Assembly: GCA_947044405.1 (NCBI GenBank)
Contig: CAMRHE010000507.1
Coordinates: forward strand, 682,001 to 746,000
DNA: 64,000 bases
From: Leptodactylus fallax
Taxonomy: Eukaryota > Chordata > Amphibia > Anura > Leptodactylidae
Direction: 5' to 3'
Program-made: the position numbers and the translations under genes
The notes under the pieces: generated by a model
What the model saw: the letters and a program-made list of their open reading frames with translations, nothing else
What the model was told of the DNA's origin: nothing
Database searches by the model: none
Shown here: piece after piece, positions 26,060-40,200 of the stretch
Layout of the letters: the number at the start of each line of letters is the position of its first letter
How positions within the stretch are numbered: the stretch's first letter is position 1

Positions 26060-29000
26060 AATATGTAGTGTGCTTAGTCCGATATGTCGTGTGCATAGTC
26101 TGATATGTAGTGTGCTTAGTCCCATATGTAGTGTGCTTAGTCCCATATGTCGTGTGCATAGTCTGATATGTAGTGTGCTTAGTCCGATATGTAGTGTGCT
26201 TAGTCTGATATGTAGTGTGCTTAGTCCGATATGTCGTGTGCATAGTCTGATATGTAGTGTGCTTAGTCCGATATGTTGTGTGCTTAGTCCGATATGTAGT
26301 GTGTTCAGTATAATATGTAGTGTGCTTAGTCCGATATGTCATGTGCATAGTCTGATATGTAGTCTGCTTAGTTCGATAGGTAGTGTGCTTAGTCCAATAT
26401 GTAGTGTGCTTAGTCCGATATGTTGTGTGCTTAGTCTGATATGTAGTGTTCTTAGTCTGATATGTTATGTGCTTAGTCCGATATGTCATTTGCTTAGTCT
26501 GATATGTCATTTGCTTAGTCAGATATGTCATTTGCTTTGTCTGATATGTAGTATGTTTAGTCCGATATGTCATTTGCTTAGTCCGTAATGTAGTGTGCTT
26601 AGTCCCATATGTAGTGTGCTTAGTCCCATATGTCATGTGCATAGTCTGATATGTAGTGTGCTTAGTCCGATATGTAGTGTGCTTAGTCCGATATGTAGTG
26701 TGCTTAGTCCGATATGTCGTGTGCTTAGTCCGATATGTAGTGTGCTCAGTATAATATGTAGTGTGCTTAGTCCGATATGTCATGTGCATAGTCTGATATG
26801 TAGTCTGCTTAGTTCGATAGGTAGTGTGCTTAGTCCAATATGTAGTGTGCTTAGTCCGATATGTTGTGTGCTTAGTCTGATATGTAGTGTTTTTAGTCTG
26901 ATATGTAGTGTGCTTAGTCCGATATGTCATTTGCTTAGTCCGATATGTCATTTGCTTAGTCAGATATGTCATTTGCTTAGTCTGATATGTAGTATGTTTA
27001 GTCCGATATGTCATTTGCTTAGTCCGTAATGTAGTGTGCTTAGTCCCATATGTAGTGTGCTCAGTCCCATATTTAGTGTGCTTAGTCTGATATGTAGTTT
27101 GCTTAGTCCGATAGGTAGTGTGCTTAGTCCAATATGTAGTGTGCTTAGTCCGATATGTAGTGTGCTTAGTCTAATATGTACTATGCTTATTCCGATGTTT
27201 AGTGCGCTTAGTTCGATATGTAGTGTGCTCAGTCTAATATGTACTGTGCTTAGTCCGACGTGTAGTGCGCTTAGTTCGATATGTAGTGTGCGCAGTCTAA
27301 TATGCAGTGTGCTTAGTCCGATATATTGTGTGCTTAGTCCGATATGTAGTGTGCTTAGTCCGATATGTAGTGTGCTTAGTCCGATATGTCATTTGCTTAG
27401 TCCGATATGCAGTGTGCTTAGTCCGATATGTCATGTGCTTAGTCCGATATGCAGTGTGCTTATTCCAATATGTAGTGTGCTTAGTGCGATATGTAGTGTG
27501 CTCATTCCGATATGTTGTGTGTTTACTCCCATATGTAGTGTACATAGTCTGATATGCAGTGTGCTCAGTCCAGTCTGTGGTGTGCTTAGTCCGATATGTA
27601 GTGTGCTTAGCCCAATATGTAGTGTGCTTTGTCCCATATGTAGTGTGCTTAGTCCGATATGTACTGTGCTTAGTCTAGTATGTAGTGTGCTTAGTCCGAT
27701 ATGTACTGTGCTTAGTCCGATATCTAGCGTGCTTAGTCCGATATGTTTGCTTAGTCCGATATGTCATTTACTTAGTCCAATATGTTGTGTGCTTAGTCTG
27801 ATATGTAGTGTTCTTAGTCTGATATGTAGTGTGCTTAGTCTGATATGTCATTTGCTTAGTCCGATATGTCATTTGCTTAGTCCGATATGTAGTATGTTTA
27901 GTCTGATATGTCATTTGCTTAGTCCGAAATGTAGTGTGCTTAGACCCATATGTAGTGTGCTTAGTCCGATATGTTGTGTGCTCAGTCCCATATGTAGTGT
28001 GCTTAGTCTGATATGTAGTTTGCTTAGTCCGATAGGTAGTGTGCTTAGTCCAATATGTAGTGTGCTTAGTCCGATATGTTGTGTGCTTAGTCCGATATGT
28101 TGTGTGCTTAGTCCGATATGTAGTGTGCTCAGTCCAATATGTAGTGTGCTTAGTCCGATATGTTGTGTGCTCAGTCCGATATGTAGTGTGCTCAGTCCAA
28201 TATGTAGTGTGCTCAGTCCGATATGTAGTGTGCTTAGTCCAATATGTTGTGTGCTTAGTCCGATATGTAGTGTGCTTAGTCCGAAATGTAGTGTGCTTAG
28301 TCTGATATGTAGTGTGCTTAGTCCGATATGTCATTTGCTTAGTCCGTAATGTAGTGTGCTTAGTCCACTATTTAGTGTCCTCAGTCCGATATCTTGTGTG
28401 CTTAGTCTGACATGTAGTGTGCTTAGTCTGATATGTAGTGTGCTTAGTCCCATATGTAGTGTGCTTATTCCCATATGTAGTGTGCTTAGTCCGATATGTA
28501 GTGTGCTTAGTCTAATATGTAGTGTGCTTAGTCCGATATGTAGTGTGATTAGTTCGATATGTAGTGTGCTCAGTCTAATATGTAGTGTGCTTATTCCGAT
28601 ATATTGTGTGCTTAGTGCGATATGTAGTGTGCTTAGTCCGATATGTAGTGTGCTTAGTCTGATATGTAGTCTGCTTAGTTCGATAGGTAGTGTGCTTAGT
28701 CCAATATGTAGTGTGCTTAGTCCGATATGTTGTGTGCTTAGTCTGATATGTAGTGTTCTTAGTCTGATATGTAGTGTGCTTAGTCCGATATGTCATTTGC
28801 TTAGTCCGATATGTCATTTGCTTAGTCAGATATGTCATTTGCTTAGTCTGATATGTAGTATGTTTAGTCCGATATGTCATTTGCTTAGTCCGTAATGTAG
28901 TGTGCTTAGTCCCATATGTAGTGTGCTCAGTCTCATATTTAGTGTGCTTAGTCTGATATGTAGTTTGCTTAGTCCGATAGGTAGTGTGCTTAGTCCAATA

Positions 29001-32000
29001 TGTAGTGTGCTTAGTCCGATATCTTGTGTGCTTAGTCTGACATGTAGTGTGCTTAGTCTGATATGTAGTGTGCTTAGTCCCATATGTAGTGTGCTTATTC
29101 CCATATGTAGTGTGCTTAGTCCGATATGTAGTGTGCATAGTCTAATATGTAGTGTGCTTAGTCCGATATGTAGTGTGATTAGTTCGATATGTAGTGTGCT
29201 CAGTCTAATATGTAGTGTGCTTATTCCGATATATTGTGTGCTTAGTGCGATATGTAGTGTGCTTAGTCCGATATGTAGTGTGCTTAGTCTGATATGTCAT
29301 TTGCTTAGTCCGATATGTAGTGTGCTTAGTCCGATATGTTTGCTTAGTCCGATATGTCATTTACTTAGTCCGATATGTTGTGTGCTTAGTCTGATATGTA
29401 GTGTTCTTAGTCTGATATGCAGTGTGCTTAGTCCGATGTGTCATTTGCTTAGTCCGATATGTCATTTGCTTAGTCCGATATGTCATTTGCTTAGTCCGAT
29501 ATGTACTATGTTTAGTCCGATATGTCATTTGCTTAGTCCGTAATGTAGTGTGCTTAGTCCCATATGTAGTGTGCTTAGTCCGATATGTTGTGTGCTCAGT
29601 CCCATATGTAGTGTGCTTAGTCTGATATGTAGTTTGCTTAGTCCAATATGTAGTGTGCTCAGTCCAATATGTAGTGTGCTTAGTCCGATATGTTGTGTGC
29701 TCAGTCCGATATGTAGTGTGTTCAGTCCAATATGTAGTGTGCTTAGTCCAATATTTTGTGTGCTCAGTCCGATATGTAGTGTGCTTAGTCCAATATGTTG
29801 TGTGCTTAGTCCAATATGTAGTGTGCTTAGTCCGATATGTTGTGTGCTCAGTCCGATATGTAGTGTGTTCAGTCCAATATGTAGTGTGCTTAGTCCAATA
29901 TTTTGTGTGCTCAGTCCGATATGTAGTGTGCTTAGTCCAATATGTTGTGTGCTTAGTCCAATATGTAGTGTGCTTAGTCCGATATGTTGTGTGCTCAGTC
30001 CGATATGTAGTGTGTTCAGTCCAATATGTAGTGTGCTTAGTCCAATATTTTGTGTGCTCAGTCCGATATGTAGTGTGCTTAGTCCAATATGTTGTGTGCT
30101 TAGTCCGATATGTAGTGTGCTCAGTCCAATATGTAGTGTGCTCAGTCCAATATGTAGTGCACTCATTCCGATATGTAGCATGCTCAGTCTAATATGTAGC
30201 GTGCTTAGTCCGATATGTAGTGTGCTTAGTCTGATATGTAGTGTGCTCAGTCCGATATGTTGTGTGCTTAGTGTGATATGTAGTGTATTTAGTGCTATAT
30301 GTAGTGTACATAGTCTGATATGCAGTGTGCTCAGATCAATCTGTAGTGTGCTTAGTCCGATATGTCATTTGCTTAGTCCGTAATGTAGTGGGCTTAGTCT
30401 GATATGTAGTGTGCTTAGTCCGATATGTAGTGTGCTTAGTCCGATATGTAGTGTGCTTAGTCCGATATGTCATTTGCTTAGTCCGTAATGTAGTGTGATC
30501 AGTCCACTATGTAGTGTGCTCAGTCCGATATGTTGTGTGCTTAGTCTGATATGTAGTGTGCTTAGTCCGATATGTAGTGTGCTCAGTATAATATGTAGTG
30601 TGCTTAGTCCGATATGTCATGTGCATAGTCTGATATGTAGTCTGCTTAGTCCCATATGTAGTGTGCTTAGTCCCATATGTCGTGTGCATAGTCTGATATG
30701 TAGTGTGCTTAGTCCGATAATTAGTGTGCTTAGTCCGATATGTAGTGTGCTTAGTCCGATATGTCGTGTGCATAGTCTGATATGTAGTGTGCTTAGTCCG
30801 ATATGTTGTGTGCTTAGTCCGATATGTAGTGTGCTCAGTATAATATGTAGTGTGCTTAGTCCGATATGTCATGTGCATAGTCTGATATGTAGTCTGCTTA
30901 GTTCGATAGTTAGTGTGCTTAGTCCAATATGTAGTGTGCTTAGTCCGATATGTTGTGTGCTTAGTCTGATATGTAGTGTTCTTAGTCTGATATGTTATGT
31001 GCTTAGTCCGATATGTCATTTGCTTAGTCTGATATGTCATTTGCTTAGTCAGATATGTCATTTGCTTTGTCTGATATGTAGTATGTTTAGTCCGATATGT
31101 CATTTGCTTAGTCCGTAATGTAGTGTGCTTAGTCCCATATGTAGTGTGCTTAGTCCCATATATCATGTGCATAGTCTGATATGTAGTGTGCTTAGTCCGA
31201 TATGTAGTGTGCTTAGTCCGATATGTAGTGTGCTTAGTCCGATATGTTGTGTGCTTAGTCCGATATGTAGTGTTATCAGTATAATATGTAGTGTGCTTAG
31301 TCCGATATGTCATGTGCATAGTCTGATATGTAGTCTGCTTAGTTCGATAGGTAGTGTGCTTAGTCCAATATGTAGTGTGCTTAGTCCGATATGTTGTGTG
31401 CTTAGTCTGATATGTAGTGTTCTTAGTCTGATATGTAGTGTGCTTAGTCCGATATGTCATTTGCTTAGTCCGATATGTCATTTGCTTAGTCAGATATGTC
31501 ATTTGCTTAGTCTGATATGTAGTATGTTTAGTCCGATATGTCATTTGCTTAGTCCTTAATGTAGTGTGCTTAGTCCCATATGTAGTGTGCTCAGTCCCAT
31601 ATTTAGTGTGCTTAGTCTGATATGTAGTTTGCTTAGTCCGATAGGTAGTGTGCTTAGTCCAATATGTAGTGTGCTTAGTCCGATATGTAGTGTGCTTAGT
31701 CTAATATGTACTGTGCTTATTCCGATGTTTAGTGCGCTTAGTTCGATATGTAGTGTGCTCAGTCTAATATGTACTGTGCTTAGACCGACGTGTAGTGCGC
31801 TTAGTTCGATATGTAGTGTGTGCAGTCTAATATGCAGTGTGCTTAGTCCGATATATTGTGTGCTTAGTCCGATATGTAGTGTTCTTAGTCCGATATGTAG
31901 TGTGCTTAGTCCGATATGTCATTTGCTTAGTCCGATATGCAGTGTGCTTAGTCCGATATGTCATGTGCTTAGTCCGATATGCAGTGTACTTATTCCAATA

Positions 32001-32540
32001 TGTAGTGGGCTTAGTGCGATATGTAGTGTGCTCATTCCGATATGTTGTGTGTTTACTCCCATATGTAGTGTACATAGTCTGATATGCAGTGTGCTCAGTC
32101 CAGTCTGTAGTGTGCTTAGTCCGATATGTAGTGTGCTTAGCCCAATATGTAGTGTGCTTTGTCCCATATGTAGTGTGCTTAGTCCGATATGTAGTGTGAT
32201 TAGTCCGATATGTAGTGTGCTCAGTCTAATATGTAGTGTGCTTAGTCCGATATATTGTGTGCTTAGTGCGATATGTAGTGTGCTTAGTCCGATATGTAGT
32301 GTGCTTAGTCTGATATGTCATTTGCTTAGTCCGATATGTAGTGTGCTTAGTCCGATATGTTTGCTTAGTCCGATATGTCATTTACTTAGTCCGATATGTT
32401 GTGTGCTTAGTCTGATATGTAGTGTTCTTAGTCTGATATGTAGTGTGCTTAGTCCGATATGTCATTTGCTTAGTCCGATATGTAGTATGTTTAGTCCGAT
32501 ATGTCATTTGCTTAGTCCGTAATGTAGTGTGCTTAGTCCC
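26060..32540. repeat. Segmental copy 1 of a ~6.3-kb block
   Basis: The variant order matches 37263..43530. The offset is 11,203 bp at first. It becomes 11,143 bp after a 60-bp loss (two 21-mers and one 18-mer) near 40.5 kb in copy 2, then 10,996 bp because copy 1 has one more 147-bp subunit. Its second half (about 29.5-32.5 kb) also recurs at about 33.6-36.5 kb, offset 3,966 bp in the stretch after the 147-bp subunits. Confidence 0.8.
29653..30093. repeat. Triplicated 147-bp subunit (7 monomers)
   Basis: Three consecutive near-identical 147-bp blocks. The diagnostic ATATTTTG variant falls at 29751, 29898 and 30045, exactly 147 bp apart each time. Homologous places elsewhere have one block (about 4.25, 10.75 and 25.3 kb) or two (about 33.9, 40.9, 44.8 and 53.4 kb). 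Confidence 0.88.
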
Positions 32541-35500
32541 ATATGTTGTGTGCTTAGTCTGATATGTTGTGTGCTCAGTCCCATATGTAGTGTGCTTAGT
32601 GTGATATGTAGTGTATTTAGTCCTATATGTAGTGTACATAGTCTGATATGCAGTGTGCTCAGATCAATCTGTAGTGTGCTTAGTCCGATATGTAGTGTGC
32701 TTAGTCCGATATGTAGTGTTCTTAGTCTGATATGTAGTGTGCTTAGTCCGATATGTAGTGTGCTTAGTCCGATATGTAGTGTGCTCATTCCAATATGTAG
32801 TGTACTCAGTCCGATATGTAGTGTGCTTAGTCCGATATGTAGTGTGCTTAGTCCGATATGTAGTGTGCTCAGTCCAATTTGTAGTGTGCTCAGTCCGATA
32901 TGTAGCATGCTCAGTCTAATATGTAGCGTGCTTAGTCCGATATGTAGTGTGCTTAGTCTGATATGTAGTGTGCACAGTCCGATATGTTGTGTGCTTAGTG
33001 TGATATGTAGTGTATTTAGTCCTATATGTAGTGTACATAGTCTGATATGCAGTGTGCTCAGATCAATCTGTAGTGTGCTTAGTCCGATATGTAGTGTGCT
33101 TAGTCCGATATGTAGTGTGCTTAGTCTGATATGTAGTGTGCTTAGTCCGATATGTAGTGTGCTTAGTCCGATATGTAGTGTGCTTAGTCCAATATGTCAT
33201 TTGCTTAGTCCACTATGTAGTGTGCTTAGTCCGATATGTAGTGTGCTCAGTCCGATATGTAGTGTGCTTAGTCCGATATGTGGTGTGCTCAGTATAATAT
33301 GTAGTGTGCTTAGTCCGATATGTCATGTGCATAGTCTGATATGTAGTGTGCTCAGTCCGATATGTTGTGTGCTTAGTGTGATATGTAGTGTATTTAGTCC
33401 TATATGTAGTGTACATAGTCTGATATGCAGTGTGCTCAGATCAATCTGTAGTGTGCTTAGTCCGATATGTAGTGTGCTTAGTCCGATATGTTGTGTGCTT
33501 AGTCTGATATGTAGTGTTCTTAGTCTGATATGCAGTGTGCTTAGTCCGATGTGTCATTTGCTTAGTCCGATATGTCATTTGCTTAGTCCGATATGTCATT
33601 TGCTTAGTCCGATATGTACTATGTTTAGTCCGATATGTCATTTGCTTAGTCCGTAATGTAGTGTGCTTAGTCCCATATGTAGTGTGCTTAGTCCGATATG
33701 TTGTGTGCTCAGTCCCATATGTAGTGTGCTTAGTCTGATATGTAGTTTGCTTAGTCCGATATGTAGTGTGCTCAGTCCAATATGTAGTGTGCTTAGTCCG
33801 ATATGTTGTGTGCTCAGTCCGATATGTAGTGTGTTCAGTCCAATATGTAGTGTGCTTAGTCCAATATTTTGTGTGCTCAATCCGATATGTAGTGTGCTTA
33901 GTCCAATATGTTGTGTGCTTAGTCCAATATGTAGTGTGCTTAGTCCGATATGTTGTGTGCTCAGTCCGATATGTAGTGTGTTCAGTCCAATATGTAGTGT
34001 GCTTAGTCCAATATTTTGTGTGCTCAGTCCGATATGTAGTGTGCTTAGTCCAATATGTTGTGTGCTTAGTCCGATATGTAGTGTGCTCAGTCCAATATGT
34101 AGTGTGCTCAGTCCAATATGTAGTGCGCTCATTCCGATACGTAGCATGCTCAGTCTAATATGTAGCGTGCTTAGTCCGATATGTAGTGTGCTTAGTCTGA
34201 TATGTAGTGTGCTCAGTCCGATATGTTGTGTGCTTAGTGTGATATGTAGTGTATTTAGTCCTATATGTAGTGTACATAGTCTGATATGCAGTGTGCTCAG
34301 ATCAATCTGTAGTGTGCTTAGTCCGATATGTCATTTGCTTAGTCCGTAATGTAGTGGGCTTAGTCTGATATGTAGTGTGCTTAGTCCGATATGTAGTGTG
34401 CTTAGTCCGATATGTAGTGTGCTTAGTCCGATATGTCATTTGCTTAGTCCGTAATGTAGTGTGATCAGTCCACTATGTAGTGTGCTCAGTCCGATATGTT
34501 GTGTGCTTAGTCTGATATGTAGTGTGCTTAGTCCGATAAATAGTGTGCTCAGTATAATATGTAGTGTGCTTAGTCCGATATGTCATGTGCATAGTCTGAT
34601 ATGTAGTCTGCTTAGTCCCATATGTAGTGTGCTTAGGCCCATATGTCGTGTGCATAGTCTGATATGTAGTGTGCTTAGTCCGATAATTAGTGTGCTTAGT
34701 CCGATATGTAGTGTGCTTAGTCCGATATGTCGTGTGCATAGTCTGATATGTAGTGTGCTTAGTCCGATATGTTGTGTGCTTAGTCCGATATGTAGTGTGC
34801 TCAGTATAATATGTAGTGTGCTTAGTCCGATATGTCATGTGCATAGTCTGATATGTAGTCTGCTTAGTTCGATAGGTAGTGTGCTTAGTCCAATATGTAG
34901 TGTGCTTAGTCCGATATGTTGTGTGCTTAGTCTGATATGTAGTGTTCTTAGTCTGATATGTTATGTGCTTAGTCCGATATGTCATTTGCTTAGTCTGATA
35001 TGTCATTTGCTTAGTCAGATATGTCATTTGCTTTGTCTGATATGTAGTATGTTTAGTCCGATATGTCATTTGCTTAGTCCGTAATGTAGTGTGCTTAGTC
35101 CCATATGTAGTGTGCTTAGTCCCATATATCATGTGCATAGTCTGATATGTAGTGTGCTTAGTCCGATATGTAGTGTGCTTAGTCCGATATGTAGTGTGCT
35201 TAGTCCGATATGTTGTGTGCTTAGTCCGATATGTAGTGTGCTCAGTATAATATGTAGTGTGCTTAGTCCGATATGTCATGTGCATAGTCTGATATGTAGT
35301 CTGCTTAGTTCGATAGGTAGTGTGCTTAGTCCAATATGTAGTGTGCTTAGTCCGATATGTTGTGTGCTTAGTCTGATATGTAGTGTTCTTAGTCTGATAT
35401 GTAGTGTGCTTAGTCCGATATGTCATTTGCTTAGTCCGATATGTCATTTGCTTAGTCAGATATGTCATTTGCTTAGTCTGATATGTAGTATGTTTAGTCC

Positions 35501-37262
35501 GATATGTCATTTGCTTAGTCCTTAATGTAGTGTGCTTAGTCCCATATGTAGTGTGCTCAGTCCCATATTTAGTGTGCTTAGTCTGATATGTAGTTTGCTT
35601 AGTCCGATAGGTAGTGTGCTTAGTCCAATATGTAGTGTGCTTAGTCCGATATGTAGTGTGCTTAGTCTAATATGTACTGTGCTTATTCCGATGTTTAGTG
35701 CGCTTAGTTCGATATGTAGTGTGCTCAGTCTAATATGTACTGTGCTTAGTCCGACGTGTAGTGCGCTTAGTTCGATATGTAGTGTGCGCAGTCTAATATG
35801 CAGTGTGCTTAGTCCGATATATTGTGTGCTTAGTCCGATATGTAGTGTTCTTAGTCCGATATGTAGTGTGATTAGTCCGATATGTCATTTGCTTAGTCCG
35901 ATATGCAGTGTGCTTAGTCCGATATGTCATGTGCTTAGTCCGATATGCAGTGTACTTATTCCAATATGTAGTGGGCTTAGTGCGATATGTAGTGTGCTCA
36001 TTCCGATATGTTGTGTGTTTACTCCCATATGTAGTGTACATAGTCTGATATGCAGTGTGCTCAGTCCAGTCTGTAGTGTGCTTAGTCCGATATGTAGTGT
36101 GCTTAACCCAATATGTAGTGTGCTTTGTCCCATATGTAGTGTGCTTAGTCCGATATGTAGTGTGATTAGTCCGATATGTAGTGTGCTCAGTCTAATATGT
36201 AGTGTGCTTAGTCCGATATATTGTGTGCTTAGTGCGATATGTAGTGTGCTTAGTCCGATATGTAGTGTGCTTAGTCTGATATGTCATTTGCTTAGTCCGA
36301 TATGTAGTGTGCTTAGTCCGATATGTTTGCTTAGTCCGATATGTCATTTACTTAGTCCGATATGTTGTGTGCTTAGTCTGATATGTAGTGTTCTTAGTCT
36401 GATATGTAGTGTGCTTAGTCCGATATGTCATTTGCTTAGTCCGATATGTAGTATGTTTAGTCCGATATGTCATTTGCTTAGTCCGTAATGTAGTGTGCTT
36501 AGTCCCATATGTTGTGTGCTTAGTCCGATATGTTGTGTGCTCAGTCCCATATGTAGTGTGCTTAGTCTGATATGTACTTTGCTTAGTCTGATAGGTAGTG
36601 TGCTTAGTCCAATATGTAGTGTGCTCATTCCAATATATAGTGTGCTCAGTCCAATATGTTGTGTGCTTAGTCCGATATGTAGTGTGCTTAGTCCGATATG
36701 TAGTGTGCTCAGTCCAATTTGTAGTGTGCTCAGTCCGATATGTAGCATGCTCAGTCTAATATGTAGCGTGCTTAGTCCGATATGTAGTGTGCTTAGTCTG
36801 ATATGTAGTGTGCACAGTCCGATATGTTGTGTGCTTAGTGTGATATGTAGTGTATTTAGTCCTATATGTAGTGTACATAGTCTGATATGCAGTGTGCTCA
36901 GATCAATCTGTAGTGTGCTTAGTCCGATATGTAGTGTGCTTAGTCCGATATGTAGTGTGCTTAGTCTGATATGTAGTGTGCTTAGTCCGATATGTAGTGT
37001 GCTTAGTCCGATATGTAGTGTGCTTAGTCCAATATGTCATTTGCTTAGTCCACTATGTAGTGTGCTTAGTCCACTATGAAGTGTGCTCAGTCCAATGTGT
37101 TGTGTACTTTAGTCTGATATGTATTGTGCTTAGTCTGATATGTAGTGTGGTTAGTCCGATATGTAGTGTGCTCAGTCCGATATGTAGTGTGCTTAGTCCG
37201 ATATGTGGTGTGCTCAGTATAATATGTAGTGTGCTTAGTCCGATATGTCATGTGCATAGTCT

Positions 37263-40200
37263 GATATGTAGTGTGCTTAGTCCGATATGTCGTGTGCATA
37301 GTCTGATATGTAGTGTGCTTAGTCCCATATGTAGTGTGCTTAGTCCCACATGTCGTGTGCATAGTCTGATATGTAGTGTGCTTAGTCCGATATGTAGTGT
37401 GCTTAGTCCGATATGTAGAGTGCTTAGTCCGATATGTCGTGTGCATAGTCTGATATGTAGTGTGCTTAGTCCGATATGTTGTGTGCTTAGTCCGATATGT
37501 AGTGTGCTCAGTATAATATGTAGTGTGCTTAGTCCGATATGTCATGTGCATAGTCTGATATGTAGTCTGCTTAGTTCGATAGGTAGTGTGCTTAGTCCAA
37601 TATGTAGTGTGCTTAGTCCGATATGTTGTGTGCTTAGTCTGATATGTAGTGTTCTTAGTCTGATATGTTATGTGCTTAGTCCGATATGTCATTTGCTTAG
37701 TCTGATATGTCATTTGCTTAGTCAGATATGTCATTTGCTTTGTCTGATATGTAGTATGTTTAGTCCGATATGTCATTTGCTTAGTCCGTAATGTAGTGTG
37801 CTTAGTCCCATATGTAGTGTGCTTAGTCCCATATGTCATGTGCATAGTCTGATATGTAGTGTGCTTAGTCCGATATGTAGTGTGCTTAGTCCGATATGTA
37901 GTGTGCTTAGTCCGATATGTCGTGTGCTTAGTCCGATATGTAGTGTGCTCAGTATAATATGTAGTGTGCTTAGTCCGATATGTCATGTGCATAGTCTGAT
38001 ATGTAGTCTGCTTAGTTCGATAGGTAGTGTGCTTAGTCCAATATGTAGTGTGCTTAGTCCGATATGTTGTGTGCTTAGTCTGATATGTAGTGTTTTTAGT
38101 CTGATATGTAGTGTGCTTAGTCCGATATGTCATTTGCTTAGTCCGATATGTCATTTGCTTAGTCAGATATGTCATTTGCTTAGTCTGATATGTAGTATGT
38201 TTAGTCCGATATGTCATTTGCTTAGTCCGTAATGTAGTGTGCTTAGTCCCATATGTAGTGTGCTCAGTCCCATATTTAGTGTGCTTAGTCTGATATGTAG
38301 TTTGCTTAGTCCGATAGGTAGTGTGCTTAGTCCAATATGTAGTGTGCTTAGTCCGATATGTAGTGTGCTTAGTCTAATATGTACTATGCTTATTCCGATG
38401 TTTAGTGCGCTTAGTTCGATATGTAGTGTGCTCAGTCTAATATGTACTGTGCTTAGTCCGACGTGTAGTGCGCTTAGTTCGATATGTAGTGTGCGCAGTC
38501 TAATATGCAGTGTGCTTAGTCCGATATATTGTGTGCTTAGTCCGATATGTAGTGTGCTTAGTCCGATATGTAGTGTGCTTAGTCCGATATGTCATTTGCT
38601 TAGTCCGATATGCAGTGTGCTTAGTCCGATATGTCATGTGCTTAGTCCGATATGCAGTGTGCTTATTCCAATATGTTGTGTGCTTAGTGCGATATGTAGT
38701 GTGCTCATTCCGATATGTTGTGTGTTTACTCCCATATGTAGTTTACATAGTCTGATATGCAGTGTGCTCAGTCTAGTCTGTAGTGTGCTTAGTCCGATAT
38801 GTAGTGTGCTTAGCCCAATATGTAGTGTGCTTTGTCCCATATGTAGTGTGCTTAGTCCGATATGTACTGTGCTTAGTCTAGTATGTAGTGTGCTTAGTCC
38901 GATATGTACTGTGCTTAGTCCGATATCTAGCGTGCTTAGTCCGATATGTTTGCTTAGTCCGATATGTCATTTACTTAGTCCAATATGTTGTGTGCTTAGT
39001 CTGATATGTAGTGTTCTTAGTCTGATATGTAGTGTGCTTAGTCTGATATGTCATTTGCTTAGTCCGATATGTCATTTGCTTAGTCCGATATGTAGTATGT
39101 TTAGTCTGATATGTCATTTGCTTAGTCCGAAATGTAGTGTGCTTAGACCCATATGTAGTGTGCTTAGTCCGATATGTTGTGTGTTCAGTCCCATATGTAG
39201 TGTGCTTAGTCTGATATGTAGTTTGCTTAGTCCGATAGGTAGTGTGCTTACTCCAATATGTAGTGTGCTTAGTCCGATATGTTGTGTGCTTAGTCCGATA
39301 TGTTGTGTGGTTAGTCCGATATGTAGTGTGCTCAGTCCAATATGTAGTGTGCTTAGTCCGATATGTTGTGTGCTCAGTCCGATATGTAGTGTGCTCAGTC
39401 CAATATGTAGTGTGCTCAGTCCGATATGTAGTGTGCTTAGTCCAATATGTTGTGTGCTTAGTCCGATATGTAGTGTGCTTAGTCCGAAATGTAGTGTGCT
39501 TAGTCTGATATGTAGTGTGCTTAGTCCGATATGTCATTTGCTTAGTCCGTAATGTAGTGTGCTTAGTCCACTATTTAGTGTCCTCAGTCCGATATCTTGT
39601 GTGCTTAGTCTGACATGTAGTGTGCTTAGTCAGATATGTAGTGTGCTTAGTCCCATATGTAGTGTGCTTATTCCCATATGTAGTGTGCTTAGTCCGATAT
39701 GTAGTGTGCTTAGTCTAATATGTAGTGTGCTTAGTCCGATATGTAGTGTGATTAGTTCGATATGTAGTGTGCTCAGTCTAATATGTAGTGTGCTTATTCC
39801 GATATATTGTGTGCTTAGTGCGATATGTAGTGTGCTTAGTCCGATATGTAGTGTGCTTAGTCTGATATGTAGTCTGCTTAGTTCGATAGGTAGTGTGCTT
39901 AGTCCAATATGTAGTGTGCTTAGTCCGATATGTTGTGTGCTTAGTCTGATATGTAGTGTTCTTAGTCTGATATGTAGTGTGCTTAGTCCGATATGTCATT
40001 TGCTTAGTCCGATATGTCATTTGCTTAGTCAGATATGTCATTTGCTTAGTCTGATATGTAGTATGTTTAGTCCGATATGTCGTTTGCTTAGTCCGTAATG
40101 TAGTGTGCTTAGTCCCATATGTAGTGTGCTCAGTCCCATATTTAGTGTGCTTAGTCTGATATGTAGTTTGCTTAGTCCGATAGGTAGTGTGCTTAGTCCA

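Noticed and set aside
37087..38217. 376-codon minus-strand frame starting with ATG (HTTYRTK-type repeats)
   Set aside because: Same arithmetic artefact on the reverse strand. The ATG comes from the TGTCATTTGC variant read backwards, and no promoter, splice or unique sequence accompanies it.
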